64,000 bases of DNA from Acanthococcus lagerstroemiae (taxonomy: Eukaryota; Arthropoda; Insecta; Hemiptera; Eriococcidae). Made by a program: the position numbers and the translations under genes. Position 1 is the stretch's first letter. Each line of letters starts with the position of its first letter. Where the stretch lies: positions 34,220,001-34,284,000 of the forward strand of contig CM063106.1 in NCBI GenBank assembly GCA_031841125.1, given 5' to 3'. The notes beneath the pieces are model-generated. The model saw only the letters and a list, made by a program, of their open reading frames with translations. It did not search any database and was not told where the DNA came from. This document shows, piece by piece, positions 45,120 to 56,979 of this stretch.

Positions 45120-47656
45120 TCGCCCATTTTTGGGCACACGCCTCCTCGTAGCTTTCCCATTTTCTCTTATCCTGCGCTAATCTTTGCCACCCGAGGCCCC
45201 AGTTCTCTGACGAGTTCATCTCTCTGTCTAGTTATGGCCTATCTATCTTTCTTTTCCTTTGCAGAGTATCCAATTGAGTACTTTTACTCCCCATCTGTTG
45301 CTATCCGCCCGCGCCAGATACCCCACATATTTCCACTTTAATTGTTTGACATTATATCCTATATCCCCGCCTCCAGCCATTTCGTGTAGTTTTGCATTTG
45401 AGATTCTGTCTACCCATCGCAGTCCTAGAAGTTTCCTCTACATAGATCTGAACGTAATTTGTGGCTTCACCATTTGCTTTCCTGTAAGGGACCAGGTTTG
45501 AGCTCCATTCTTGAGGGCTGGTACCGTTGAGTTATTTAGTCTTTCCATTTTGAGGGCGGTGTTAAAATTTCGGCAAAAAATAAATTTTAATGCCCAGAGG
45601 TTGTTCCACCCCTGTTTAATACGCCCTCATAATTCCTTTATCTCGTTCTTCGAAACTAATAATCTGTCCCACAGATATTCGATTCTGTTACCTCTTCTAT
45701 CTCTTGCCCATCGATTATTAGATTTTTTCTTTCCACTCTTCCGATTATTTTTGATTTGCTACCATTCAGTTTGAGGCCAGTTTTTTTGGATTCCCTCAAT
45801 AGCTCTTCTGCCATTTTCTTCAACTCCTTACTATTTTCTGCAAATAAGATAATATCGTTTGCGTACCTTAAATTACTTAGAAATTCTCCATTTATTTTTA
45901 GTCCCCTTCTTTCCACTTCAGATTACGAATTACTTCTTCCAGAATGCAGTTGAAGAAGTTTGGGCGACAAGGTATCCCCTTGTCGAACCCCCTCCCAATT
46001 TTGAATTCCCTCCCTTTGCTTTTAAGGCTGGCTTTTGCACTCAACTTTGCATGGCAATTCTGTATGACTTTAATAAACCCACTATCAATTCCCTTATTTT
46101 CCAGTGCTTTTAAAATATATTTATGATCCTCTGAATCAAATGCCTTATGAAAGCCTATGCAAAACATTCTAATTTCCACATCATATTCGTGTGTGTTTTC
46201 AATAATTTGGTTCACAACGAAAATACTCTCTACAGTTGAGAAACCTTTTCCGAATCCCGCCTGTTCATTCCCCCGATGATTTGAATCCAAATGGTTATAC
46301 ATACGTCTTTTTAAGACTGCCATAAATACTTTACAGATGTTCGATGCTAAGCTTATGGCCTGTAATTTTCAATGAGTTCCTTCCCCCTTTTTTGTATAAT
46401 AATATTATTTCGGCCAAGTTCCACTGTTTTGGACATATTTTCATAATTAGAATTTTGTTAAATATTTTAGTCAGGTGTGGCACTTTCTGATCGCCAAACC
46501 TTTTCAGCATTTCGTTCGTAATTCCATCCGGTCCTAGGGCTATGTCATTTTTCAGTCTATTTAGTACGTATTCCACTTCTCTCTCCATTATTTCCGGGAT
46601 TCCTTCCTCCTTCCATCCTCCAGTTTTTGCTATTTTTGATAGCTCGTTTCGCTCGCGGTAAAAGTCCTTGTAAAAACTTGTTGCTGCCTCTACAATTTCT
46701 TCTTGATTTTGCGTCACTTTTCCTGTCTGATCTTTTAGCTTCAGCATAACGTCTCTCCCGCCACCGACTTCGAGCCTACCTTTTTTAGTGGACCAACTTT
46801 CTTCCAAACTATCTTGAATATTTTCCTAATCATATTTTTTCATATCTTCTCTAACATTTTTCTTCACCAATTTTTGTATTTCAGTTAGCTCAGTTTTGTC
46901 CAATGGTGTTTTATTTCTATTTTTCCGAAGATTATTCTTCCTGACTCGAGAGTCTGTTTTGAAAGCTTATCCCTGGTTTTCTCTTTAACCCTCGTCACTC
47001 CAGACTCTTCAACCGTGTTTTTTAAAGCTTGGACCATATTGTCGTAGAAATTTTCCTCGACTTTCGTTTCCTCTCGCACTGATCTTAGTTCCTGGCGTGC
47101 ATCCTCTTTCTTTCTGACTAGGATGATCCGCCTTTCTTTCCCTCTACCCTTCCTGTGATTTTTATATTGGACTCTCTGCGGTGCTCAATTTACAGCGTGA
47201 TATGCGGTAGTGTGATGAGAAGCCAAATTTCCACAGTGTTTGTTACATCCTTAACTACTGACAGGTCATTTATTGGTAGGTCATCCGTCTGGTCAGTCTC
47301 ATTTTAGTTTTCCCGCATGGCGATATCCATGTCCATTTTCCTTTGACTTTTTTTTCTTGTAAAAAGTGTTTGCTGTACATAAGTACAATTTTTGGGCAAT
47401 TTCTACTAATCTTTCCCTTCTGTCGTTTCTCTTCCCTGCACCAAATGGGCCGCAGTGTTTTGAATTAGCCTCCCCTCCTACTTTTGCGTTGAAGTCCCCC
47501 ATTATTACCCGATAGTATTCCTTCTCTTTTTGAATTATTGCCTCCAGCTCGTCATAAAATTTATCTGATTTTGCCTTCTCTGCTCCGGCTATAGGTGCAT
47601 ACACTTGCAAGGTTAGCATTTTTGTCTTCTCATCTATTTTCAGTTTTAGTAGGCAT
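45120..47656 (-). pseudogene. RTE-like endonuclease/reverse transcriptase, frameshifted
   Basis: Segments in order on the minus strand: endonuclease VYAPIAGAEKAKSDKF and YRVIMGDFNAKVGG (47688-47299); linker; RT start with LNRLKNDIALGPDGITNEML (46807-46331); RT palm with EQAGFGKGFSTVESIFVV and FHKAFDSEDHKYIL (46323-45898); active-site box LRYANDIILFAEN (45916-45656), where the usual YADD reads YAND; then WVDRIS and the C-terminal tail. The loss of a catalytic aspartate plus several frame changes marks it as dead. Confidence 0.85.
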
Positions 47657-47665
47657 ATTCTTTCA

Positions 47666-48543
47666 CAGCCACCACTCAACTGCAACATGCAGTCTCAAAA
47701 GTAGCTGAGTGAATGCGCAAATGGAAAATCCAAATAAATACGGAAAAATCTGTCTATGTAATGTTTACGTTACGTAACTGTCCGCCAACGATCATCACCA
47801 TCAACCATACGAATTTGGTACCGTCACCCTACGCAAAATATCTGGGGCTTACGCTTGACAGCAAATTGAACTGGCGCACACACATACTCAAAAAACGAGA
47901 CAAATTCAAAATACGATTCAGAGCATTATTCTGGATGGTTCGTGCTAGCAATAAGCTCTCGCTTTCCAATAAACGCCTACTTTACGTTACCATTCTACGT
48001 CCGCTATGGTCTTATGGAGCGCCCATATGGGGAACCGCAGCCAATTCCAACATGAACATCCTACAGCGCCAGCAAAACTTGGTACTGCGACGTATCATTG
48101 GCGCACCATGGTACCTGACAAACCAATGTCTACATCAGGACCTCAACATTCCAACGGTGAAGGAAACCATCCAGCAACTAACCATATCCTACGAGAAACG
48201 ACTTCATCAACATGTCAACACGCTGGCCATACGACTACTCGAGGAACCAGTCTTGCGGCGGCTCCAACGCCGTCATTTCTTAGAATTAAGCTGTCTAATT
48301 TAGATCCTAATCCTAATTATGCTCAACGTACCTAACCATAAGTAAATGCACTGTCATCCTGGAAAGTCGATCCCGTACTACTGACTAAGTTAATCTACTT
48401 CATATGATCCATGTCATCCGTATTCAACAATACTACTAGCTGGAATGCCAACTAGTAGGTATAACATGTCATATTTAGCTGTATCAACCTAACATGTAAA
48501 TATCCCAGGATAGTACGTGAAATATATGATTGAAAAAAAAAAA
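47666..48543 (+). mobile_element. Jockey-like LINE, 5'-truncated, 878 bp, 9-bp target duplication
   Basis: Starts inside the RT just after its active site and ends in 12 A. attctttca occurs at 47657-47665 and 48544-48552. Removing the insert and one copy of the 9-mer restores the RTE-like endonuclease frame across the joint (ISER|ICLLKLK), so the order of insertion is unambiguous. Lies in sense orientation relative to Clic. Confidence 0.93.
47713..48303 (+). pseudogene. Jockey-like reverse transcriptase C-terminal fragment
   Basis: 196 open codons: MRKWKIQINTEKSVYVMF, YAKYLGLTLDSKLNWRTHI, then LLYVTILRPLWSYGAPIWG and RRIIGAPWYLTNQCLHQDL. These are the hallmarks of the region after the RT domain in jockey-clade elements. 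Upstream in frame (47666-47710) is ATTQLQHAVSKVAE, then a TGA where a Trp (EW) is expected. The 5' truncation removes the rest of RT and the endonuclease. Confidence 0.92.
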
Positions 48544-48760
48544 ATTCTTTCAGATATTATTTTAATTTCCACAACATTATTTTTGATATTTTTGTTAATA
48601 TAAAAACCCATCCCTTGTAACCTTTTGTGGAACCAAAGTAGTATAGATAGCTGCCTTTCCTCCTTTCTGCCAGTCTTTCCCCATATTTCCTAACTTCCGA
48701 CACGTTTTTTAAATAATTTTCATTATTACTTATCATTTTTTAAACATTTTTCTTCGTGTT

Positions 48761-49048
48761 CTCAGTTATAAATACACTTTATTTAAAAAATCTATTCAAT
48801 TTATATGTGTGTATTGGGGGGGGGGGGACAAAACTCTTAGGACGCCGCACAACTCCAAATACCCGGTAATAATTTCAGCGCCCATCCGTCCCTGTGAAGT
48901 TGGGTACATTTAGTGTTACCACTATATTGGCGTCAAATACTTATTGTTGTTTTGTTCGAAACTATAGACTTTCACCTTCTGAAAAATCACGAAGTTGCAA
49001 TGAAATGATGCCTCTTCATTTATATTTTCCTGTTTGTATTTGGTAGGT
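48761..49048. other. Non-coding gap
   Basis: Contains a G-run (48818-48828) and CAGCGCCCATCCGTCCCTG, a MITE-like end near 48879. Nothing else. Confidence 0.4.
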
Positions 49049-49549
49049 TATGTGCCCTTTTTGTAGCGACTTTTTTTTAAACGCTGGAAGAAGACGAAAA
49101 AACGAAAAATAAATGCAACAATATATTTCAAAAATAAAATAGAACACAAGAAACATGAATATACGAGTACATATCGATGGTCTCATGGACATTTGTGCTA
49201 ACTAACATTTTTGTCAAAGCTAAGTTAAGTATGTATATCTGTAGCTGAATGTGTAAGTTATCCGGTCGTATACGCAAAACAGCTGATAACTAATTATTTG
49301 GACCGTTAGAGAGCGCTTTTCAACTGAGCTAACTGGTAAGTTATAAGTTGACGAAATTTTCAAAATGCTCTCCTGAAAAATTTCATTTTTGTTAGTGAGC
49401 ACAAGTGTCCATGAGATTGACCATTCTTTCCCGTCATTGTCAAGCATCTCTGTTGATAGCAAACCGTGCTGGGAAGGTGGGGTAAATTGCATCAGACCAC
49501 AGAAAGTCCGTAGATTCCGAATCTGAAGTCGCCTCAAAAAGGGCACATA
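49049..49549. mobile_element. MITE, ~500 bp, TATGTGCCCTTTTTG termini
   Basis: The left TATGTGCCCTTTTTGTAGCG and the inverted right TATGTGCCCTTTTTGAGGCG agree at 17 of 20 positions, then ACTT. A 143-codon minus strand frame inside has no recognisable domain. Another terminal fragment of the family lies at 44797-44822. Confidence 0.65.
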
Positions 49550-49568
49550 GTCGATATGTGCCCTTTTT
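49536..49568. repeat. Perfect hairpin at the element's right end
   Basis: AAAAAGGGCACATA, loop gtcga, then TATGTGCCCTTTTT: 14-bp perfect arms. The second arm continues into GCCGCGACA, so two copies of the element end may abut head to head here with a 5-bp spacer. Confidence 0.85.
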
Positions 49569-49841
49569 GCCGCGACACACTCAATTTCAGTTGGGAAATG
49601 TAAGATTGCTTCCCTTTCTTTCAGAAAAATTTTCAGTACATTTGTATTCACTGAGTGTTTGAATTTCGTTCTTGAGTCTCAATTCTCGTTTTCGTACAGG
49701 TTTTTTCTGTGGATACCTAAGTCAGTCTTGAATATAATTCGAATGAAAAGTCAGATTACAGAACTGGACTTGTCGATTGGTGAATTCGAGACTAATTTCT
49801 GCAGTTGAAGGAAGAAAGAAGAGTTCAGTGAAGGTTATGAT

Positions 49842-50418
49842 TAGAGCTCGGATTTTTATGATTTGTCATATTTTCCTACATTGGAGAAGATCGCGCATAT
49901 CGTGTAGATCTTTGCGAATCATAACATTCTGAGTAAAATGAGCCCAATTTGATAGTGCATAGTTTGCATATTTTGGGTATAAATGCATGTTTTTGCATAT
50001 TTTAGACGTTTTAAGCGCATATTCGTCATATTTTGACCTTTTTTTTTTCATTTTTCAGTCATATTTTGGAAATATTGGCCAACATTTTTTTTTCAAATTT
50101 TTTTCCCCTTTTTTTTCACTAAAAAATAGCAAACCTGAAAAAACCAAGAAATTCTGGGAAAAAAATTTTGTGCTGATACATCAAAAGTACTACAATTTAA
50201 ATCTGAAAATCAATACGAAAGTGACTGATTCCAGAACGCCTTCTGTTTTAAAAAACGACCTTCAAATTACAAAATCCTTTCAAAAGATACCCATGTTGAT
50301 GTTGCATAAAAGTGCATTTTTGCTAGATAAGTGCATATTTTGTCATATTTTGACGAAAATACATGCATCTTTTATGCGCATAAAACAATTTTTTAAGCGC
50401 ATGAAAATCCGAGCTCTA
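49842..50418. mobile_element. GCATAT-rich MITE, copy 4, hAT-like
   Basis: TIRs TAGAGCTCGGATTTTTATG and, inverted, TAGAGCTCGGATTTTCATG. Flanks gttatgat (49834-49841) and gttacgat (50419-50426), seven of eight identical. Nearly identical to 16672-17252 over the outer parts; the middle (50100-50250) differs. Confidence 0.87.
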
Positions 50419-50821
50419 GTTACGATTAACTAGTACAAGTACAAAATGAACAAAACTCGAGATAACTGAGTTTTGTCGTTATCTGGTATCAGTTTTTTGT
50501 TTCTCCAAATGACTCACAACATCCCAGTTCCTCTTCTTGATTCGAAAAGAAACTGCGCTGTGGTCAGCGTAAGCTCGTTGAATAACGTAGCATGACACGT
50601 GCTCAGTTATGGTTTTAATTTTGCATAATTTTGTCACCTTTAGAATAGATTTTGTGAGTTTATGACTTGGGACGGAACTCACTAACCCGCCTCGTGGTTC
50701 CGCACTATTGACTGCTTATTCAAAACCTTGTTTTTATGTCGATTCCACCTCGTAAATAATGTTTTGCTGAACTATTTTGTGTAAGAAACTTATTAACATG
50801 TTTGTATGTTTCTATTTTAAG

Positions 50822-50984
50822 GACCAATTTCGAAGCCACACCTCCGCCGATTCTCATCGACAATGGTTTAGCAGTGTTGGAGAATGAAAAAATCGAAAGG
50901 CATATTATGAAGAATGTTCCGGGCGGTCATAATTTGTTCGTTCAAGATAAAGAAGTGGCATCGCTTATCGAGAATTTGTACAGT
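50822..50984 (+). CDS. Clic: Clic, third coding exon
   Basis: One base completes the split Arg codon, then 54 codons follow, from TNFEATPPPILIDNGLAVLE to SLIENLYS. This is the rest of the N-terminal thioredoxin-like domain: the cis-proline region (PPPILIDNG), the conserved NEKIERHIMKNVPGG helix, and the linker into the helical domain. The acceptor is TCTATTTTAAG (50821), with a rather weak pyrimidine tract. The donor is a perfect GT-AAGT consensus at 50985. The exon is phase compatible on both sides and has no stop. The preceding intron is 12,164 bp and full of transposable elements. Cross-intron reading frame and homology make the call firm. Confidence 0.96.
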
Positions 50985-51294
50985 GTAAGTTTGATGGGCA
51001 TTTTATGTTTTTGATTTTAGCCTTCGCAGTTATCGTCTGTTGACTGTAACAAGAAATACTACTTGGCCGGATGTAACCCCCTCCCCCCCCCCAAGGAGTA
51101 GTTTTGGTTTTGTATTCGTATGATCTTTTCAGGCGCGGTTGTCCGAGGTACTCCAACCTTCAAAAAACCCTCCATTTTCGTGATGAATTTTCTCAAAATA
51201 TCCAATTTTTTTTTTTAGTAAAACCAACGTAATTTCAATCACATGCCCTTCCTATATTCAGGGGTTTACCGTTTCGATTCCAAACTGATGTCAG

Positions 51295-51490
51295 GGATGG
51301 GAGCTAAATTTTCTAAAATACAGACTGGGAAAAGATGCTGAACTCCTGGTCACCATGACAAAATACAACAGCTGGGACGCATATTTCGCGGAGAGAAATG
51401 AGTTACTGAGGGTAATTATGGAGGACAAGATAAGCGGAAGAAGATCGATCGGTAGATGACAGAATTTGTGGTTAGAGGACTTCACGTCTA
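51295..51490 (+). pseudogene. RTE-like retrotransposon C-terminal fragment
   Basis: + strand reading gives RNELLRVIMEDKISGRRSIG, a stop in place of a codon, then QNLWLEDF. This corresponds to the common 'IIEGKIEGKRSVGRR..SWLKDLR' tail found after the RT domain of RTE-type LINEs. Short and degenerate. Confidence 0.6.
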
Positions 51491-53712
51491 TTGCTGGGAT
51501 GCTCGTCAGTGGAGCTCTTCTGAAAAGCTATCTCCAGAATACAATTCGCTGTTTAGATAGCCAACCTCTGATTTGGAGAAGGCATCACAAAAAGAAACGG
51601 GCTGACCCGTTATGGTCCCCGGGTTCGGCCACAACTTTTGATCCTCAGGATCTCAGCTACAGCTGTGCTAAGTCGCACGTTTTCTTCAAAAAATACTAGA
51701 AACGTTGAACTAGCTTTCGGACCATACTACCACTTTCCATTGCGAAGTTCTAGTCGTCGAACCGGGAAAGTTTCGCTGGTCTCAAAAACCGATTCGAAAC
51801 CAACAACCGGGAGCCTTTCAAGCACCTACGATAACGACGAGAAAGTGAAAGTTCATGTGTAGGAAACATAATATGTACACCTAGATGAAATACTCGTACT
51901 CGTATTTCTAGATTTACCGATTAATGAAGGGCAGAAATAGAAGAAATAGAAGGAGAAAGAGACAGAACCGTATGAGCTGAAACCTGCTGGAGACGAACCA
52001 GGAACGCATAGTCGATTTCCAATCTCGAACTGTTACGCGTGTGCAGGTTTCGCTCGTCATTCATTAAGTGCCCATATTATTTCACACACTTACTCACTTC
52101 CAGAATTGTTACGCATTACACAATGTATATACATTTGTACCTGTGCCTCCAGTTCTCGTTCGATGAGAATGTAGGGCTTTTTGATTGATGACAACCGTGC
52201 CGTTGTTTTTCCGGTGACCGTGCATATTCGAGGAATCACCTCGCCTCCAGCCGCCTCTACCTGATTTCGTGTTGCCGAATGAGAGTGTAAGCATGAAAAC
52301 CGCGACACATGTTTACCTAATTGCGGATGACCAATGCGGCGTAGCCTAGTACTGTAATGGTGTGTTTGAATGCGAAAGTAAAACGATCCTATTGTTGATT
52401 GAAAATGTGTTTATGGATGTTGGCGGGCGAGTTTTCTATTTATGGAAAGCGAAAATACATGGTGTCTTCTCAGCAGGCAAATTACGTAGGTACGATTGCG
52501 AGTCTAATGGAGCTTCTCGTAACGATAATTAGACAACTGAAACTGAAAGCACCTTCGTCTTACATACGGCAGTGGAAAAAAGTAATTTACAGAAAGGAAA
52601 TACTGATGCGCATTCTTGGTCTACCTGTAGTGGCTCGGTTCTAGTAATACCTTTTCCTTTGGTGGTCTGTTTTCTTTATAATCTTTGTCACCTGCTGTCC
52701 TCAAGAAAACAATGCTGTTCTTTTCGCCACGTGTGCTCTGCTCTTCTACAATCTTTACCAGGTTTTTGAATGGTATCGATGGAAGTTCACGCGGATTCGA
52801 ACGCAGTTCCGTATTCGGTGTTTTTCCTGTACGTGTAATTCATAAACGAACTGCCTAATAGTTCGTGAATCATACATTATGCATGGTTTATATGCATCTC
52901 AAGATGTTTATGTACTGTGTATGTATATACTTGCATTCTATGCGATTAGTTAGTTACAGCTCGGCGAGTATGTTTTCGAATTCTGTGTCAAGGTGACTTG
53001 GTTTTCTTCTTGTAAAGTCAGCTGACGATGTACAAAAGGGAAAACTATACGAACAAACCTACTAAAAGCCAGAATTATATTCGAAACTTACACGCTGGTG
53101 CAGAAAATCTAGATAACAGATTTTCGATTTGAATGAGAATACTTCTCTTCTGGATAGTATGGGAACATTGCTTGTTCCATTCTCTGCATATTTTGCTACT
53201 TTTTTTATCGCTGCGAAAGTTGACATTGTGGTCCTGATTTCTTAACAGAAGAGGGGTTGAATTGGTCTTCACAAAATCCTTATGAGGCTCAACAAGGGTT
53301 AGAAGATACTCGAGTATAGTGTTCTCCGGGAATATACTGAAACATATTGAGCGTTGACTGTTTCTCAGTTTTCCCCATGCTTACAAACTTACCGTAAAGT
53401 GGGGTTACTTTGAATATTTTCTGCTATATTTTGCTAAATTCGCTTAGTGTGGCTACACTGTTGGAACGGAAAAGTGTTCAAGCCATGGTTTTAAGTCAAG
53501 TTCCCTCTATCAGTTTGTTTTGAAACATTTTACAACTTGCTTGTGTAAGTATACAGTTCAGTATAAAGGATGTATTCCAAGTTATCTTGGTTGTTGGGCT
53601 TCTTTGAACACTTTTTTTCCTATAAATATATGAGAACTCGACGACGGCAAACATCAAAATAATGCTCTTTAAGGACTGTACTTACAAGGTTTCCTAAAAA
53701 TCTATCAAGAAA
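51491..53712. other. Clic intron sequence without recognised genes
   Basis: The open frames at 51466-51862 and 52399-52644 have no domain I can name. GTAAAGTGGGGTTACTTTGA at 53395 resembles MITE termini of the 53713 element type. Confidence 0.4.
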
Positions 53713-53875
53713 TGTGGCAGTTTCTATATAAAGGGGTAACTTTGTCAATCAATCAAAGTCTCAGAAAACGCAAAAAAAGAAAAACAAAATTTTTTGGTCA
53801 AAAAATCAAGCCCAATCTTGCCTATTGCTGTAGTTTTGGTACACCTGTGCAATAAGGAAGAGACAAGATTTACGC

Positions 53876-53961
<86 letters not shown>

Positions 53962-54390
53962 CGAGAGAGAAAGAGAATTACAAACAAGAATGAGAAAAAC
54001 ATGCGAATGTCTGCGGTCGCTTCTTCGCAGTTTTTTGAAGCTCACGAATAAATCCGATGTTCTGAATTGTTACCACATAGAAGAGCGAAAAATTACCTTT
54101 CCAACAAGCCCCCATTGAGGCTGGTAATGTGATTCCGCGGCGAGTTATGGCCGCTTGAAGAGAGTGGGAGAAAAAGGTGTGTCTAACTTGAAACGCGTTT
54201 TTCTCGATAACGTGTTTTCGCGCGTTTTTGTTACACTCATCTTTGATCCTTTGTATCTTCGCAACAAAAAACGCTACAAATCTCGCCGATAGCTCTTTAA
54301 GAACGAGCATTCATTCCTCTATTACGTACTATCCATAACTCAAAATTCCTCGAATCGACAAAGTTACCCCTTTTTATAGAAACTGCCACA
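53713..54390. mobile_element. MITE, 678 bp, with 34-bp near-perfect TIRs
   Basis: The left end (53713-53746) begins TGTGGCAGTTTCTATATAAA; the right end inverted begins TGTGGCAGTTTCTATAAAAA. The two 34-base ends differ at one position. The interior carries the long GA repeat and a segment near 54110-54310 rich in CGCG. The target duplication is not evident. The AAAGGGGTAACTTTGTC end resembles motifs at 53395. Confidence 0.85.
53881..53955. repeat. (GA)n microsatellite, ~37 units
   Basis: About 75 bases of uninterrupted AG/GA inside the MITE at 53713-54390. All open frames over it are artefacts of the repeat. Confidence 0.97.
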
Positions 54391-54640
54391 AATAGAGGGA
54401 AAATTTATAAACTTTATTTGAATATTTATGGAAAATAATACAGAAAAAACAATTGAAAACATCATTCACAATAATAAACTTCCCCCCCCCCCAACAATGA
54501 ACTTGGCCTTCTATAAACTCTAAGTAAGCTTTTTGTGAAGTTTCTTCCATATAATTGAATTCGCCCGTTGATAAAGGGCCTTCGTACGAAAATGTCGTTT
54601 TGAGAAACAAACGTTTGAAAGTTTCAGAGCTCATAACTAG

Positions 54641-56979
54641 CAGGGTGTCCATTCTCTGGAAAGTCAGGGAATTTTGGAATTTTCAGCATTTTTCACCTAA
54701 AAGTCATGGAATTTTGTAAAAAAAAAAATCGACTGCGAAATTCTGTAGTATTTCAAACAGATTTTACCTTATTTCTTGTTTAAAAAATTTTTCCTTCGCT
54801 TCGCTCAGGCGATTTTCTTATCTTTTTTCTTTCACAGGAAAAGGACGTGGGTAATACAACCCCCTCTCCTATCTCTGTAGTACAGAGTGTGTTAGTGTGA
54901 TGAAATCGTTTTATGGTATTCGTTTGGCATCTGCATCTGTCTATTAACGCACCTATACACTTAACGTATTTCGTATTTCGTGACTTTTCACGAACCATTT
55001 AACGAAAAATATTTCGAAATGCGAACCAATCCCTACACTTCTCCCACTATCAGCTGTTTCGTGTTTCATGTTTTCATCTTATCCTGTTCGCGAGAATCCG
55101 AAAATCGGCGCGAAAAGACGCGAAAATGAAAAAATATTCAGTCTAGCTCCTCTCCCCAGTGATAAAGAATTTTTTGAGAAAGTCGTAATGAAACGGAAAT
55201 TGGAAAAAATCAATGAATTTACCTTCTGGAAAATCCTGCCATCGGGTTTTTCTTTGACTCCCCTCTCCTTCGCAAATGTAGATCAGGGTGAATGAAAGGG
55301 ACTTCTGAAATTTTTGGGAAAGAATAACTAATCCACAAAATTTGAAAAAAATCTAAAGATCGCTTAATAATTATTAGCGCGTTACGGAAGAGTCCACTGT
55401 TTTCAAATGTATGACCTTATAATGTATCTCTTAATACTCTTAAATTGAAGGGTGCCATAAGTTTCCAGATCGTAACCACATTTTTACTTTATAGCATTTG
55501 TTGTTAGATATATGCTGGAGCTTTTTCACCTGGGTTCCGGAATTCATTTTTATAGTTATTTTCCCTCCCCCCAAACCATTTACGCTTCACGAGGGAGGGG
55601 CTAATTCCGGTTACTCTAGTTTTCTTCAAGTTCCAAATTCTTTACGAGATTCTAAAGTCAATTTTTTGGACAGGATAGCCAACCAAGCTCTGAGTCGCTG
55701 ATTTCGAATATCGCCTCAGATATTTTTATCCAACCCCTTCCAAAGCACTGTCGTAATACGAATTCAGCTTCTCCGGTGAGAAATTATCCGAAGTATCGAA
55801 ATAGGGGTGGTTTTGTGTCGCTGATTTCGAATATCGCTTCCAATTTTTAATCTGGACCAAATTTAAGCTCCTGCGCTTTTTCAGTTGAGAAATCTTTACG
55901 ACGTTCTTTTTTATTAGCAACACTTGGAATAAATAAGACTGTATTTGTACCCTATTCGCTGGCTTTAATTAGGAAGGGTGAATTTCGAGTCAACCGTTGC
56001 TTGTCCTACGCTCTTGCTACCTCATGGGTACTTTTGTCGTTTTTGATTTTTTTCACGGATTATGGGGTATTGAAGTATCGCGGATCTGCTGGTGTAATCA
56101 AAATTTCGTGAAACAGCTAGGAAAGTGCTTTTTGGCAACATCGCTTTCTTTCATTTTTTTTTTTTTTTTTGTAATAACATTTTTTCAAAAAATGGATTTT
56201 TCCCAGAAATTGTTCGAAAATGGTGTATTTTAGTCTAAATAACAGAAATAAATAGAAAATTCGGCCCACCCCCTTTTTTGTATTTTTATACCTAAAAAGT
56301 GCTATTTTTAAAAACGGAATCGCTATTTTCCAATACAGCTTCCGAAATTTTTTTCTTACGAGCAGGGATTTTGCTCGATTGGAATGGAACCAAGACTAAA
56401 GTGACCCCTTTATGTCTGACTACAAAAGGGGGGAGGGCAATTTCGAGTCGTTAAACTGCAAACAAGAATCGTTCAGAACCAAAAGGGGTTAAGTCCAAAA
56501 ACTTTGAGCCCTCCAGCTCCGGTCCATCAAAACTTAATTCCACGGGACCGGGCTCAAAAGTTGTCTCTTGTGGACCCTCCACCACCACCCTGAAGGACGT
56601 ATTCCACGATTTTCAAATTTTCGAATAAACAGTTTTTTTCGCTTCCTGAAAAATGCAATTTTTTGGACATAACCCCATTTAGTTCCGAGCAATTCAATTG
56701 ACATCGCACCACGCTGCACCCCATAGAGCGCGTTTTCATTTCCATCATTAAGCTTTTACACACCCTTTCTACCACAGCTTTATAAGCAGACGGTAATAAA
56801 AAGAAAGTTTGTGGTGTGATTGACGATATTCGCCGCTCACAATGTTCGAAAGAATTTGGACCCCCGCCCCCCCCTTGCATGTGTAATTTGTATTTGACGG
56901 TCTGGAAAACTGGGCAAACTGGCTTGGAAAACCTGGAAAAGTCAGGGAAAATCATTTCCGAACAAGAATGGACACCCTA
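54641..56979. mobile_element. Candidate hAT-like composite element, 2.3 kb
   Basis: CAGGGTGTCCATTCT at 54641 is matched by AGAATGGACACCCT ending near 56978, both followed inward by GGAAA..GTCAGGGAA sequence. Target duplication uncertain (ataactag versus taatctac). The middle contains other repeats (the AACCAAAAGGGG family), so these may be ends of one interrupted element or two unrelated copies. Confidence 0.5.
55985..56680. repeat. AACCAAAAGGGGTTAAGTCC dispersed repeat, copy 1
   Basis: GGGGTATTGAAGTAT.G...GATC.GCTGGTGTAATC, TTTCG.GAAAC.GC.AGGAAAGTGCT, AACCAAAAGGGGTTAAGTCC and TTTTCGAAT.AA.CAGTTTT..TCTTCCTGAAAAATG occur in the same order at 61890-62490. Confidence 0.68.

Larger units (their letters stand above)
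45120..48760 (-). mobile_element. RTE-like non-LTR retrotransposon, degenerate, near full length
   Basis: Read on the minus strand from about 48740 to 45120. Endonuclease (VRKYGERLAERRKGSYLYYF, then after the nested jockey-like insert ICLLKLKIDEKTKMLTLQVY, MGDFNAKVG), a linker region (47079-46885), RT (45656-46807), and a C-terminal part with KLHEMAGG and WQRLAQDKRKWESYEEAC near 45400-45120. Interrupted at 47666-48543 by a jockey-like insertion. Multiple frameshifts. It lies in the large first visible Clic intron, antisense to Clic. Confidence 0.85.

Noticed and set aside
49987..50433. 148-codon + strand open frame
   Set aside because: Lies inside the GCATAT-rich MITE; the corresponding frame is not preserved in the other copies.
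53745..54051. Open frames on both strands around 53.8-54.0 kb
   Set aside because: They are Arg-Glu and Ser-Leu runs created by the (GA)n microsatellite.
56554..56955. 133-codon minus strand open frame
   Set aside because: Spans two dispersed repeats and glycine runs from C-runs; no conserved domain.
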